Assembly: GCF_022829635.1 (NCBI RefSeq)
Contig: NZ_JAKSYO010000050.1
Location: 1 to 64,000 of the forward strand
Length of the DNA: 64,000 bases
Origin: Methylobacterium sp. E-066
GTDB lineage: Bacteria; Pseudomonadota; Alphaproteobacteria; Rhizobiales; Beijerinckiaceae
Reading direction: 5' to 3'
Below, piece by piece: positions 19,129 through 27,436 of the stretch (positions are counted from its first letter, which is position 1; every line of letters starts with the position of its first letter). A program made the position numbers and the translations under genes. The notes under the pieces were generated by a model, which worked only from the letters and a program-made list of their open reading frames with translations, was not told the origin of the DNA and made no database searches.

Positions 19129-19764
19129 CTAGGCTGGTGTGGTCCAGCCCACCACCGCGGTCAACGGATCGCTGAAGCCCCCTTCGGGCTTCAGGACATG
19201 CGTCTCGACGCGCGCGAAGCCGGCGCGCTGCAGGTACAGGCGAACCAGTTCCGCATGTCCGGTCCCATCGAGGGCGCCCCAGATCGCGACCGCCTTGGTC
19301 GGGAAGCAGCGGTTTGAGAAACTGATGACCACCGGTGCGCCGGGGCGCAGGACGCGCGCGAGCTCGGACAGAACTTCTACGGGGCGCTGCAGATACTGCA
19401 CCGAGACGCAGATCAGAGCCGCGTCCACGCTGGCCGTGTCGAGCGGCAGGTGCGGCTGCGCGTTGAGATCCTGCACGAAGTGCCGTGCCAGACGCAGATT
19501 GGCGGTGAGTTCCGTTGCGTTCAGGCCATGGCCGATGACGCTCTCGTAGGCGACCTCGTCCGGCAGGTGGCTGATCCAGCTCGACATCAGGTCGAGGACC
19601 ACACCGCCCGAGGGTACGACTGCCCTGTAGAGGTCGGTCACGGCGGCGATGGCAGCGGCATCGATATGGGTGACGAGGCGCGGCTGCGCGTAGAAGAGCG
19701 GATCGGGACTGCGATCCTGCTTGGCGAACGCCTCTGCGGGCAGCTCCGGCAGATCCTGAGCCAT
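19129..19764 (-). CDS. Class I SAM-dependent methyltransferase
   Basis: 211 residues from the ATG at 19764. The SAM-binding fold is visible: GGVVLDLMSSWISHLP (motif I region), ALICVSVQYLQRPVEVLSEL (motif IV/V) and RVLRPGAPVVISFSNRCFPT (post-motif). It belongs with the methyltransferase type-11 group. The substrate is unknown. It is a lone gene on the minus strand with its own terminator. The upstream open frame to 20610 is not a real extension. Confidence 0.8.
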   Translation of the reverse strand: MAQDLPELPAEAFAKQDRSPDPLFYAQPRLVTHIDAAAIAAVTDLYRAVVPSGGVVLDLMSSWISHLPDEVAYESVIGHGLNATELTANLRLARHFVQDLNAQPHLPLDTASVDAALICVSVQYLQRPVEVLSELARVLRPGAPVVISFSNRCFPTKAVAIWGALDGTGHAELVRLYLQRAGFARVETHVLKPEGGFSDPLTAVVGWTTPA

Positions 19765-20007
19765 GGTGGGTATGCCTTCGTTTCGCGCGAAGCATCGGAC
19801 TTGAGCCGCCTCCCCGCCCGGGGGGCGGGTGGGCACCCGATGCCACCCGGAGATAAGGCCCGGTGCGCCCCGCGGCCCACCTCGGCGCAAGATGCCGCAT
19901 CGGAAGGCTATGGCCGAGGGCGGTTCGCGCCGGAGGGGCTGGCCACCACCAGACGCATTTCGCGCCGTGCAAGAGTTCGCTAACCGACGGCCGTCAGCGT
20001 CTGGGAT

Positions 20008-20214
20008 ATGTCCAAGCGAACGACCCGAACCGTGAGAGGCGTCCTCTGGGTCGCTGCACTCGCACTCTGTTGCTTCTCGGCCGTGATGCTGGCGAAGGCC
20101 AACCGGCCATCCGCGGGGGCACTGGCGCGTCCGGCCACCACGGATCCGGTGACGACAGGGTCCATTGATCGGGCTCCGATCCGATGGTGCGGGGCCGCGC
20201 CATGGTGCCGCTAA
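20008..20214 (+). CDS. Small membrane or secreted hypothetical protein
   Basis: 68 residues. One hydrophobic segment near the N-terminus (GVLWVAALALCCFSAVMLA), then a Pro/Thr-rich tail with PVTTGSID, a motif often seen in small rhizobial envelope proteins. Either a signal anchor or a lipoprotein-like Cys pair. It lies upstream of, and co-directional with, the DUF1236 gene. Function unknown. Confidence 0.45.
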   Translation: MSKRTTRTVRGVLWVAALALCCFSAVMLAKANRPSAGALARPATTDPVTTGSIDRAPIRWCGAAPWCR

Positions 20215-20250
20215 CCTTCGATACCGTTCATGCCGCCTGATGAGGACACT

Positions 20251-20661
20251 ATGCGACTTCGGATCTCTCTGCCGGTCGTGCTGATGCTCGGCGCCGTGAC
20301 GCCGGCTCATGCACAGGGCTTGGCGCGCGGCGCACAGGATGGTCGCGAGCGTGGTGAAGCCATCGCAGGGCCGCTCGGCGCAGTGGTCGGCGAGGCGATC
20401 GGAGCGGCCGTCGGTACGGCCAACAGCATGCTCGGCATCGACCGGCGCGAGCGCTTCCGCATCTACGTGATCGGCGAGCGACGTCCATCGTTCGCCTACG
20501 CGGGACCGGTGCGGGTCGGAACGGTGCTGCCGGAAGACGGCGTCATCTACTACGACGTACCGTCCGAATTCGCATTGCCGAACTACAACTACACCATCGT
20601 CAACGATCATCCCGTGCTCGTCGAACCGCGGACGCGCCGCATCGTCGAGGTGATCGAGTAG
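20251..20661 (+). CDS. DUF1236 family periplasmic protein
   Basis: 136 residues from the ATG at 20251; an upstream in-frame start adds seven residues before the signal. Signal peptide: RLRISLPVVLMLGAVTPAHA. The C-terminal half carries the DUF1236 pattern: GTVLPEDGVIYYDVPSEFAL, then YTIVNDHPVLVEPRTRRIVE. Common in Rhizobiales; function unknown. The start of the mature protein is Gly/Ala-rich (AIAGPLGAVVGEAIGAAVG). Confidence 0.75.
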   Translation: MRLRISLPVVLMLGAVTPAHAQGLARGAQDGRERGEAIAGPLGAVVGEAIGAAVGTANSMLGIDRRERFRIYVIGERRPSFAYAGPVRVGTVLPEDGVIYYDVPSEFALPNYNYTIVNDHPVLVEPRTRRIVEVIE

Positions 20662-20881
20662 GCCGCTTCGGGATCCCTCGACCTCGGCGCAGCCTGGGTG
20701 TCACCCGCTTGGTGCAGCCCAGGCGGCCAGGGCGGTCGATTGCCCGGCGGCTCTTGGGTCGTAGGGCCGGTTTCTCGCTCCCGGGTCGACCTGCGAGCCA
20801 TGGCGCCACAGGGGCGGACCTATTGGCTGGAGCGCCTGTTGCCGACTCGGATCCGCAAGTGTGGATCAGCGAGGTTTCCAG

Positions 20882-21127
20882 GTGGCAGAACGGCATTCCA
20901 GTCAAAACGGTCAGCACGGTGGTCCCGGCATGCCGATGTTCTGCGGGGTGATCGGCGGCACCGGGCTCATGCTGGCAGCGCTGACCGTGCTGATGGCCGG
21001 CCAGATGGCGAGTTCGCACAGAACGACCGGCTATGCGGCAGATGCTTCGTCGCTCTCCAGCACCCCTGTAGGGGCGACTGGCGTTTCGTCCTCTCTGCAA
21101 TCGGCAGTCCGCCGCACCAATCCATAG
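20882..21127 (+). CDS. Small membrane protein, hypothetical
   Basis: 81 residues from the GTG at 20882, preceded by CGAGG; a GTG at 20861 is also in frame. One membrane span (FCGVIGGTGLMLAALTVLMA) follows a His/Gly-rich N-terminus (HSSQNGQHGGPG). It ends nine bases before the flavoprotein gene and may be co-transcribed with it. Family not recognised. Confidence 0.45.
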   Translation: MAERHSSQNGQHGGPGMPMFCGVIGGTGLMLAALTVLMAGQMASSHRTTGYAADASSLSSTPVGATGVSSSLQSAVRRTNP

Positions 21128-21136
21128 GAGCGTGCT

Positions 21137-21790
21137 GTGGCTGATCCCGTTTCCGACCCAACGCGTTTGCTGATCGTCTACTACTCGCGCAGCGGCAGCG
21201 TCGAAGCCCTCGCAACCGCGGCGGCGCAGGCCGCGCGCGAGGCGGGGGCCGAGATACGCCTGCGGAGGCCGCGAGAAGTCGTCGATGCAGCTGTGATGGC
21301 GAAAGTCGAAGGATGGACCGAGAGCGCCGCGCGGCAGAATGCTCTCTACGAGGCTCCCACACATGAGGATGCCGAGTGGGCCGACGCGATCCTGTTCGGT
21401 ACACCTTGCTATTTCGGAGCTATGGCGACCGAACTGAAGAACTACCTGGACCTGCTCGGTCCGCAGTGGAAACGCGGCTTGCTCGCCGGCAAGGTCGGAG
21501 GTGCCTTCGCGGCGGCTTCCTGGCCACACGGTGGATCCGAGGTCGTCACGCTCTCGCTGTACGCCCCGATGGCGCATCTGGGCATGGTGATCCTGCCGAC
21601 CGGCTACACCGACAGTGCCATGCTGGAGGCGGGCTCGCCTTACGGCGCGTCCGCCATCGTGGGTTCAGAGAACCGGCCACCCCGGAGGGAAGATCTCGAT
21701 GCAGCCCGCCATCAAGGTCGGCGAATGGTGGCGATCACGAGCGCATTGATCGCGGCTGGGGAGATGCCAAGCCGGCAGAAGGCGCGCTAA
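21137..21790 (+). CDS. WrbA-like NAD(P)H:quinone oxidoreductase / flavodoxin-fold protein
   Basis: 217 residues, GTG start. Flavodoxin phosphate loop YYSRSGSVEALA at residues 16-27, then ADAILFGTPCYFGAMATELK and WKRGLLAGKVGGAFA, and PHGGSEVVTLSLYAPMAHLG, all typical of WrbA. It should bind FMN and reduce quinones by two electrons, protecting against oxidative stress. Its 3' end overlaps by four bases the end of the convergent small gene on the minus strand. Confidence 0.85.
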   Translation: MADPVSDPTRLLIVYYSRSGSVEALATAAAQAAREAGAEIRLRRPREVVDAAVMAKVEGWTESAARQNALYEAPTHEDAEWADAILFGTPCYFGAMATELKNYLDLLGPQWKRGLLAGKVGGAFAAASWPHGGSEVVTLSLYAPMAHLGMVILPTGYTDSAMLEAGSPYGASAIVGSENRPPRREDLDAARHQGRRMVAITSALIAAGEMPSRQKAR

Positions 21791-21963
21791 GCGAGGCCGT
21801 CCTTGGCCGCCTTGTCCGGATCGTCGGGTTTGCTCTCGGCGTTCTTCACCGGGTCCTTGCCTTCAGGTTCGCTGCCCGTGGTCGGGGCAGGCACGTTGAC
21901 GTTCCGGATCGGCACCGTCGGCGGCACGACGCTTTCGCCCTGTGGCTTGTCGCTCTCGGCCAT
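21787..21963 (-). CDS. Small hydrophilic hypothetical protein
   Basis: 58 residues from the ATG at 21963, preceded by GAGAGGACTTA. Rich in Pro, Lys, Asp and Glu (SEPEGKDPVKNAESKPDDPD), likely disordered. Convergent with the WrbA-like gene. Function unknown. Confidence 0.5.
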   Translation of the reverse strand: MAESDKPQGESVVPPTVPIRNVNVPAPTTGSEPEGKDPVKNAESKPDDPDKAAKDGLA

Positions 21964-22021
21964 TAAGTCCTCTCGCCTTGTTACCAATTATCGCTTCGGT
22001 GAACTGACTGCTGGACCAGAG

Positions 22022-22267
22022 TCACCGCGTTGGCCGCTGCCGTTCGTGACGCCACAACGCGACGGCAACGCGCCGAGCTTCGTATGTCCGTCGAAGTGGC
22101 GTACCGAGCCCGCCCTGTCCTTCGGGCGAGAAGGCGTAGATCAGCACTCCATCCGGCCCGTAGTTTCGACGCATCTCGGCGCGCCAGAGGAGATCCGCTG
22201 CGGCGAGGGCGGACTCCGTGAGCGCGAGGCGGGCGGGGTCCGGCGGGGGTAGGGGTTGAGCGGTCAT
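22022..22267 (-). CDS. Small hypothetical protein
   Basis: 81 residues from the ATG at 22267 (an in-frame start at 22324 is less likely). It has a helical middle (LALTESALAAADLLWRAEMR) and a basic C-terminus (VALWRHERQRPTR). No known motif. First of a run of small minus-strand genes (22022-23098) that resembles island or phage cargo. Confidence 0.45.
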   Translation of the reverse strand: MTAQPLPPPDPARLALTESALAAADLLWRAEMRRNYGPDGVLIYAFSPEGQGGLGTPLRRTYEARRVAVALWRHERQRPTR

Positions 22268-22536
22268 GTCACGAAACGCAGCGATCTGGCAGACGATCCG
22301 CTCGACACCACGCATCGGCACCAACCGTCATGAGCGTACGCTCGGGCGGCGCGCCTGGACCCACGATCTCTGCGGTCGGCAATCATTCCCGCAGGTGGCG
22401 CGACCGCACCAATAGTCAGCCTGAGAGCGAGCGCGGCAGTATCGGCGAAACGGGAGGAAGCGGATGCAACGCCACCACGCCTCACGTCGCTGAAGGGAGC
22501 AGTCGCAGCCCTGGCCGCCATGATGGTCGTCAGGTT

Positions 22537-22746
22537 CTAAGCCGCAGTTTCGATTTCAACGACAGGCTCCACGTCTTCACAGAAGGGGACGTAGGCGCAC
22601 CACCCGCATACGCCCGTGTCGGCCGCCCTGGGCGCATTCCATTGCGAACACTCCGGGCAGACCTTCACCACGATGTGGGAGCCGTGGACGAACGCCAATC
22701 CGCGACCGCGAAAGGTGGCCGCGCCTTGAGGGAGCTTTTTCAACAT
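22537..22746 (-). CDS. Small zinc-ribbon-like protein
   Basis: 69 residues from the ATG at 22746 with GGGAA upstream. Two CxxC pairs (CPECSQWNAP and CGWCAYVPFC) would bind one zinc ion. Function unknown; similar zinc ribbons can bind DNA or partner proteins. Confidence 0.5.
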   Translation of the reverse strand: MLKKLPQGAATFRGRGLAFVHGSHIVVKVCPECSQWNAPRAADTGVCGWCAYVPFCEDVEPVVEIETAA

Positions 22747-22905
22747 AGGTATTCCCTGCGTACTACTGCAGGTTGATGTCAATGAGCACTCAAGGCTTCC
22801 AGCCCTGCTTAATCAGCGTGGCTATCGCGTGAGGGCGTCCTCGTGCTCGGCCGCCTCGTCATGCCCCTTCCAGCGCAAACCTTGTGCGTTCGTAGCGGGC
22901 CGAGG

Positions 22906-23094
22906 TCACAAGAGGATGACCTGTTCCTGTTTCTTGGGCCGGCCGGCACTTACTGCCGCTTCCTCTGGGGCTGCTTCGACGATGATCGAGCCTTCCCGGA
23001 AAACAACACGCACGTCCGCGTAGCCGGCGACGCGCATGGCCCGGATCGCCCGTGCGATGTCGGCCTGGGTCACCTGGGCCGGCCGACGAGGCAT
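22906..23094 (-). CDS. Small hypothetical protein
   Basis: 62 residues; begins ARAIRAMRVAGYADVRVVFR after a short polar leader and ends GRPKKQEQVILL. The pattern 'predicted amphipathic helix, then a beta hairpin with REGSIIVEA' resembles small Rhizobiales phage-region proteins. It starts three bases after the stop of the disrupted gene 23098-24432, so the two formed an operon. Confidence 0.5.
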   Translation of the reverse strand: MPRRPAQVTQADIARAIRAMRVAGYADVRVVFREGSIIVEAAPEEAAVSAGRPKKQEQVILL

Positions 23095-23505
23095 CGTCTA
23101 ACCCTGCGGGCGGCGGGGTCGGCCGCCTTTGCATTTCCCGTATTTGTCGAACTTCGGCTTTGACAGTGCGCGGAGCTTAGCTTCTAGGGATGCCGATGCA
23201 GCCTGATGCGCGTCGCTGGGCGTGCCTCCTTTTGGCTTGGCGCGAAGATCCACGGCTGCGCGATAGGAGGCTGCTATGGAGGAGGCCGCACGGTACTCAT
23301 CGGTAAGGTGTGAGGGCGCCTGCCGTTCGACCGAAGGTTTCGCCGGGTGTCGGTTCCGTGCACGCCACTCACTGATGAATCTAAGGGTCGTGACGATTCG
23401 ACTGCCGAGACGCTCATAATCGAGGTCGCCGCGGGCGGCGGCGCTCCGCAAGGCCAAACCCGTCACGACGCCATCGGGGAAAGCAAGTCGGGCCGCGGTC
23501 TCTAG

Positions 23506-24365
23506 AGCCTGTTATGAACTATACGCGGGGGTGGCGCGCTATGGGGCATGAGCCTGGATCGCACTGCCTATCCGTCCGACGTGTCCGATGAGGAATGGGC
23601 GCTGGTTGCGCCGTATCTGGCGCTGCTGCGGGAGAGTTCGGGCCAGCGCGATCACGACCTGCGGGAAGTGTTCAACGGCCTGCGGTTCATCGTGAAGACG
23701 GGGGCGCCGTGGCGGTTCATGCCGCACGACCTGCCGCCGTGGGCGGCGCGGTGTACCAGCAGACGCAGCGCTGGCTGGCAGCGGCGTGCTTCACCGATGT
23801 GGCCGGCGATCTGCGGGCGGTGCTGCGGATGGCGGCGGGCCGAGAGCCGGAGCCGTCAGCGGTGATCCTGGACAGCCGGACGCTGCGATCCTTGCCCGAG
23901 AGCGGCGACCGGTCGGGCTACGACGGGGCCAAGCGCAAGCGAGGTTCGAAGGTTCATCTGGCGGTCGATACGCCAGGCCACGTGGTGGCACTGCATGTCA
24001 CGCCGGCTGATGCCGACGACCGCGGCGAGGTCGATCGCCTGACCGGCGCCGTGCAAGCAGAGACGGACGGAAGCGTCGAGACCGGCTTCGTCGATCAGGG
24101 CTACACCGGCGCGCGGGCGGCTGAGGCCGCTCGGCCGCACGGGATCGCGTTGGCGGTGGTCAAGGCCCCCGAGGCCAAGCGGGGGTTCGTGCTGCTGCCG
24201 CGCCGCTGGGTGGTGGAGCGATCCTTCGCCTGGGCCACGCGCTGTCGGCGCCTGGTCGAGGATTACGAGCGTTATACCAGCACGCTGGCAGGACTTCACA
24301 TGGTCGCCTTCGTCTGCCTCATGCTCAAACAGGCCGGACAACTGATGACGAGTTCATAACACGTT
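23506..24365 (+). mobile_element. IS5-family (IS427-type) insertion sequence
   Basis: About 860 bases. Ends are inverted repeats: left AGCCTGTTATGAACT, right complement AACGTGTTATGAACT. CTAG flanks both sides (23502-23505 and 24366-24369), the usual target duplication of this group. It contains one transposase in two frames and splits the gene 23098-24432. Confidence 0.85.
23548..24359 (+). CDS. IS5-family transposase, two overlapping frames
   Basis: The first frame (23548-about 23745) encodes MSLDRTAYPSDVSDEEWALV and then GLRFIVKTGAPWRFMPHDLP and PWAA. The second continues as VYQQTQRWLAAACF and carries the catalytic motifs: AVILDSRTLRS, DRSGYDGAKRKRGSKVHLAV, FVDQGYTGARA and RRWVVERSFAWATR (the C-terminal DDE Glu region). 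The frames join at about 23745-23752, where an extra CG, or a programmed -1 shift as known in this group, is needed. It may therefore be active or freshly broken; sequence alone cannot decide. Confidence 0.85.
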
Positions 24366-24656
24366 CTAGGTGCAGCGGCGTGTCGTCGGTGATCTCGGAT
24401 CGGTCCGGGAGGAGACGGAGGCGTTTCGTCATACTCCTCTCCAGCAATGGTTGGCACCGCCCTCGCGCGTGAACGCATCGATGACGTTCAGCATCCGGTA
24501 CTTGCGCCCGTTGTGCGTACGGTGCTCGACGAAGTCGTACGACCAGACGTGATCAGGGCGCTCCGGCCGCAAGCGGAGGCAGGAGCCGTCGTTGAGCCAA
24601 AGGCGCGCTCGCTTGGGCTGGCGGGCTGGGACCTTGAGCCCCTCCCGTCGCCAGAT

Positions 24657-24686
24657 CCCCTCATCCTGAGCCTGTCGAAGGATCGA
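24657..24686 (+). repeat. Mini-repeat inserted in IS3 orfB, copy 2
   Basis: Contains CCTCATCCTGAGCCTGTCGA followed by AGGATCGAC. It is identical over about 30 bases, in inverted orientation, to the copy at 24833-24863. It replaces the expected junction between the OrfB residues VKRV and IWRRE. Resembles the PEPVEG-coding repeat seen in many alphaproteobacteria. Confidence 0.75.
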
Positions 24687-24832
24687 CCCGCTTCACGTTG
24701 ACCGTCCAGCCGTCGCGCTGGGGCAGCGCCGTGATCCGACGGTAGCCATAGCGCCCGTACTGCAGCGCCAAGGCGACGATAGCGCCCGTCAAAGCGGCCT
24801 CATCCTCGACCAGGACGGCGACCTTGCGCTGC

Positions 24833-24863
24833 GTCGATCCTTCGACAGGCTCAGGATGAGGGA
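24833..24863 (-). repeat. Mini-repeat inserted in IS3 orfB, copy 1
   Basis: On the minus strand CCCTCATCCTGAGCCTGTCG then AAGGATCGAC, lying between OrfB residues LGQH and STQRKV. A 22-base net insertion explains the frameshift. Inverted relative to the copy at 24657-24686; 146 bases of transposase gene lie between. Confidence 0.75.
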
Positions 24864-24951
24864 TGCTGACCCAGGACACGGCAAGCGAAGCGTTTGGACA
24901 CACCGTGCTCGGCAACGGCGTATTCGACACAAGCCCGGCGGCGAGCCGGGC

Positions 24952-25230
24952 TCAGAAGTTTTCCGAAGCCGCCTCCTTCAGGATCAGCTTCTCCAGGGTC
25001 AAATCGGAGATCGCTCGACGAAGGCGCTGGTTCTCGGTCTCCAGAGACTTCAGCCGCTTGACCTGATCACCCTTCAGGCCGCCGTACTCGGAACGCCAAC
25101 GGTAATACGTGACTTCCGTCACCTCGATGGACCGGATTGCTTCGGCGACCTTGCGGCCCTGTGAGACCAGAACATCCACTTGGCGCAGCTTGGCAACAAT
25201 CTCTTCAGCCGTATGCCTCTTCCGTCCCAT
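24952..25230 (-). CDS. IS3-family transposase OrfA
   Basis: 92 residues from the ATG at 25230. RKRHTAEEIVAKLRQVDVLV, VTEVTYYRWRSEYGGLKGDQ and LKSLETENQRLRRAISDLTL are the helix-turn-helix and leucine-zipper blocks of IS3 OrfA. Reads as intact, but its OrfB partner is broken, so the element cannot transpose by itself. Confidence 0.9.
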   Translation of the reverse strand: MGRKRHTAEEIVAKLRQVDVLVSQGRKVAEAIRSIEVTEVTYYRWRSEYGGLKGDQVKRLKSLETENQRLRRAISDLTLEKLILKEAASENF

Positions 25231-25295
25231 GACAACATCCTCCACATGGCTCGAAGCCATACCTCAGGGAGGACCACTTTTCAGGGGGCAGGCCA

Positions 25296-25397
25296 GAACC
25301 ATTCTTCTGCGAGCGGCCAAAGCACCGCCACATGCGGGGCCAGCCACTCCGCCATTTCGCGAGCCGCCGGGCTATGGACGGGAGATGCGCTCGTCAT
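25296..25397 (-). pseudogene. 5' fragment of an unknown gene cut by the IS3 element
   Basis: From an ATG at 25397 the minus strand reads MTSASPVHSPAAREMAEWL then APHVAVLWPLAEEWF and runs straight into the IS3 end at 25295. The upstream open frame (SDFEAFAQVINEDVISTLRQ) continues it to 25510 without a clear start. Probably a gene interrupted by the IS; no family recognised. Low confidence. Confidence 0.3.
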
Positions 25398-25595
25398 GGA
25401 ACCGAGTCTCTTGCGATCTTGCCTCAAGGTCGAGATGACGTCCTCGTTGATGACTTGGGCAAAGGCTTCGAAGTCGGAGCTGCGCGCCGATTTCCGCGCG
25501 AAAATTTACACAAACAATTATCTCCTATCATTATCGCATTGCTTTCTGACATTCGCCAGCACATTGTGCGACTTCTCCAAGCATAGGTGGACATC

Positions 25596-26114
25596 GTGGA
25601 CGAAAATCTGGAAACGCTCGAGCGCGGCGCGACCGACTACATCGAACTGACGTCGGGCCTCGTCTCTGCCTACGTCTCGAACAACCACCTGCAGCCGAAC
25701 GAGATCGCGACCCTGATCGCCAACACGCACGCTGCGCTGACAGGGCTCGGCCGAGGCAGCGCACCCGCGGCGCCAGCGGTCGAGAAGCTGACACCGTCAC
25801 AGATTCGGAAGTCGATCACGCCCGACGCGCTGATCAGCTTCGTCGACGGCAAGCCGTACAAGACCCTGAAGCGGCATCTCAGCGGCGCCGGCATGACCAT
25901 CGAGCAATACCGCGAGCGCTACGGGCTGCCGCGGGACTACCCTTCTACGGCCGCCAGCTACTCCGAGCAGCGCTCGGCACTGGCCAAGAGCCTCGGCCTC
26001 GGCAACCAGCGCAAGACAGCGGCTCCGAAGGCCACCGAGCCGACCGCGACCGTCTCCGAGAAGCCCAAGCGTGCCGGCCGGCCGCGGAAGGTCAAGGAAA
26101 CCGCCGAGGCCTGA
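25596..26114 (+). CDS. MucR/Ros-family transcriptional regulator lacking zinc-binding cysteines
   Basis: 172 residues from the GTG at 25596 with AGGTGG upstream; a GTG at 25587 is also in frame. The N-terminus (YIELTSGLVSAYVSNNHLQ, EIATLIANTHAAL) is the MucR oligomerisation part. The DNA-binding part reads ALISFVDGKPYKTLKRHLSG then GMTIEQYRERYGLPRDYP and YSEQRSALAKSLGLG. In canonical Ros/MucR the first turn has a C..C or C..D zinc ligand before the LKRHL helix; here the position is Ser (ISFVDG). Zinc-free relatives are known in Mesorhizobium. A basic tail (PKRAGRPRKVKE) follows. Its targets are unknown. Confidence 0.9.
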   Translation: MDENLETLERGATDYIELTSGLVSAYVSNNHLQPNEIATLIANTHAALTGLGRGSAPAAPAVEKLTPSQIRKSITPDALISFVDGKPYKTLKRHLSGAGMTIEQYRERYGLPRDYPSTAASYSEQRSALAKSLGLGNQRKTAAPKATEPTATVSEKPKRAGRPRKVKETAEA

Positions 26115-26293
26115 AGCCCCCCGGTGATCCGCGTATCTCCCAGCGATCCCCATATGCCCACCTATCGCAGCGGTTGAGCCTAGCCAGGCTCCCGCCGGCG
26201 AGCGCGCCGGTCGCCGTGTTCCCCCCGTTCACGTGTGGCCGGCGCGTCCTTTCGCAGCAAGGATCAGGTGTCGCAATGCAGGTGCAGCACGCC

Positions 26294-26929
26294 TCACCCA
26301 GCTCGGCGGCCGCAACGAACGTAGGTCGAGGTGCCCATGGCACTCGTCCAGGTCAGACGGTCACCATTGACGGCTAGGCGGACCTGGGAGGACCAACGGT
26401 GATCGCGGTCACCACAATCAGCTGCCATCGACCAGGCATTGCCGGCTCGATGGGCACCGCGGAAGCTGCAGATGGTGTCGGCAGCCTGAGCACGCTCGGG
26501 CGTGATCGTCGCTGGGACGAATCCCTTGCGCCGCGAGGGAGCGCTGCAGGCGTCCGTAGTAGGCCCCCAGGTCCCAACGTAGTCCAGGCTGGCTGAAGCT
26601 GGCCGGGGCGTGGCTGGAGGCACTGTGGGTTGCGCCACGATGGCCGACGGTGCGGACGGCGGCACGTTAGACGGGGGCACGGCGGGCGTGACAGGCTCGG
26701 GTGCGGCAACCAAGATAATAGGACGAGAGAGGTCCGCCATTTGATCGATAGGCGGTTCGCCGATGGCTTGGATCGTCGAAGTTTGGAACGGCAGGTCCTC
26801 GTAGAGATAGGCTGCGCAGTAGGCGAAGAGGCCACCCCAGCCGAGCACAAGCAGGATCTGGAGCGCAGAGCCACGTCGGTCCTTTGGCTGAAACCCAACC
26901 GATGGCCCGGCTAAGACAATCGCCCCCAT
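26294..26929 (-). CDS. Membrane-anchored hypothetical protein with a Cys-rich C-terminal domain
   Basis: 211 residues; the ATG follows GGAGGGGGAA. One membrane span (LQILLVLGWGGLFAYCAAYL, about residues 23-42) leads to a Pro-rich linker (VPPSNVPPSAPSAIVAQPTV). A C-terminal domain (YVGTWGPTTDACSAPSRRKG, then ICSFRGAHRAGNAWSMAADC, ending VRC) has four cysteines that could form two disulfides in the periplasm. No enzymatic motif seen. Function unknown. Confidence 0.6.
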   Translation of the reverse strand: MGAIVLAGPSVGFQPKDRRGSALQILLVLGWGGLFAYCAAYLYEDLPFQTSTIQAIGEPPIDQMADLSRPIILVAAPEPVTPAVPPSNVPPSAPSAIVAQPTVPPATPRPASASLDYVGTWGPTTDACSAPSRRKGFVPATITPERAQAADTICSFRGAHRAGNAWSMAADCGDRDHRWSSQVRLAVNGDRLTWTSAMGTSTYVRCGRRAG

Positions 26930-27286
26930 TTCCCCCTCCTACGGTGCTCCTCAGCAGTTTCCTGCACCGCAGCCAATGCTGGGCATTACTCAGGAAAGGA
27001 GCGGCGTGAATGCAATTGGCACTCAACTGACATCGCGATGTCGCGACGATATATTAACTTCAGATAAATCGTTAACGATGAGTTAATAAACCGAATTTCA
27101 ATTCCGTGCTCACCGAGCTCTTTCGCGACATCGTGAAGAGCCAGGGGCGGCGCATGGCGAAAGCGGGATGAGGCACCAGGAACCGCCCGCACGCTGGCGC
27201 GGCTACCGAGACGAAGTCTGCCTCACGTTAATGCAGCGGACCATTGAGGGTGTAGTTTCGGCTCTCCTCCCAAGCCCCACCTTCAG

Positions 27287-27320
27287 CCCCGCCGGCAGCC
27301 GCCGAGCGGGGCTTTTCGTC
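27287..27320 (+). terminator. Rho-independent terminator
   Basis: AGCCCCGC, a GC-rich loop, GCGGGGCT and then TTTCGTC. The same sequence block appears on the minus strand at 18887-18920. Confidence 0.6.
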
Positions 27321-27399
27321 TCGGCATCGTGACATGATCCGCGCACGGGTGCCGGTATGGTGCCGAAGTTGAACCTCCAAATTCGACAGACCCAACTTC

Positions 27400-27436
27400 A
27401 GCCCGCCCGGTTCGCCGGCGCGGGCTTTTTCGTGGC
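27400..27436 (+). terminator. Rho-independent terminator-like hairpin
   Basis: AGCCCGCCCGGTTCGCCGGC then GCGGGCTTTTTCG; arms AGCCCGC and GCGGGCT followed by a T-run. Confidence 0.55.

Larger units (their letters stand above)
23098..24432 (-). pseudogene. Hypothetical gene split by an IS5 insertion
   Basis: The 5' part (24432-24366) starts with GGAGAGGAGT before ATG and encodes MTKRLRLLPDRSEITDD then TPLHLE. The 3' part (23505-23098) resumes as LETAARLAFPDGVVTGLALR and runs to the stop with a basic tail (GGRPRRPQG). Removing the IS and one copy of CTAG joins them in frame to about 160 residues. The pattern (A)RLAFPDG..T...LR..AARG is common in Rhizobiales phage-region proteins. The gene is inactive here. 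Its promoter side abuts the IS3 remnant. Confidence 0.75.
24458..24958 (-). pseudogene. IS3-family transposase OrfB, disrupted and truncated
   Basis: Three pieces in different frames line up with OrfB: SPARRRACVEYAVAEHGVSK then RFACRVLGQH; STQRKVAVLVEDEAALTGAI then YGRYGYRRITALPQRDGW; and IWRREGLKVPARQPKRARLW then RPDHVWSYDFVEHRTHNGR. At each break lies a copy of the same ~24-30 base palindromic unit (24833-24863 and 24657-24686), which shifts the frame. The C-terminal catalytic part is deleted. Confidence 0.8.
24458..25295 (-). mobile_element. IS3-family element remnant
   Basis: The right end at 25295 begins, on the minus strand, TGGCCTGCCCCCTGAAAAGT, a typical IS3-family inverted repeat. 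It contains an intact orfA and a damaged orfB that stops after LNVIDAFTREG at about 24458; the orfB C-terminus and the left repeat are missing. The 5' leader of the gene 23098-24432 follows directly, so a deletion removed the rest. Confidence 0.8.

Noticed and set aside
19765..20610. N-terminal extension of the methyltransferase
   Set aside because: The extra 280 residues are low-complexity and overlap the divergent plus-strand small genes; the ATG at 19764 gives a normal domain.
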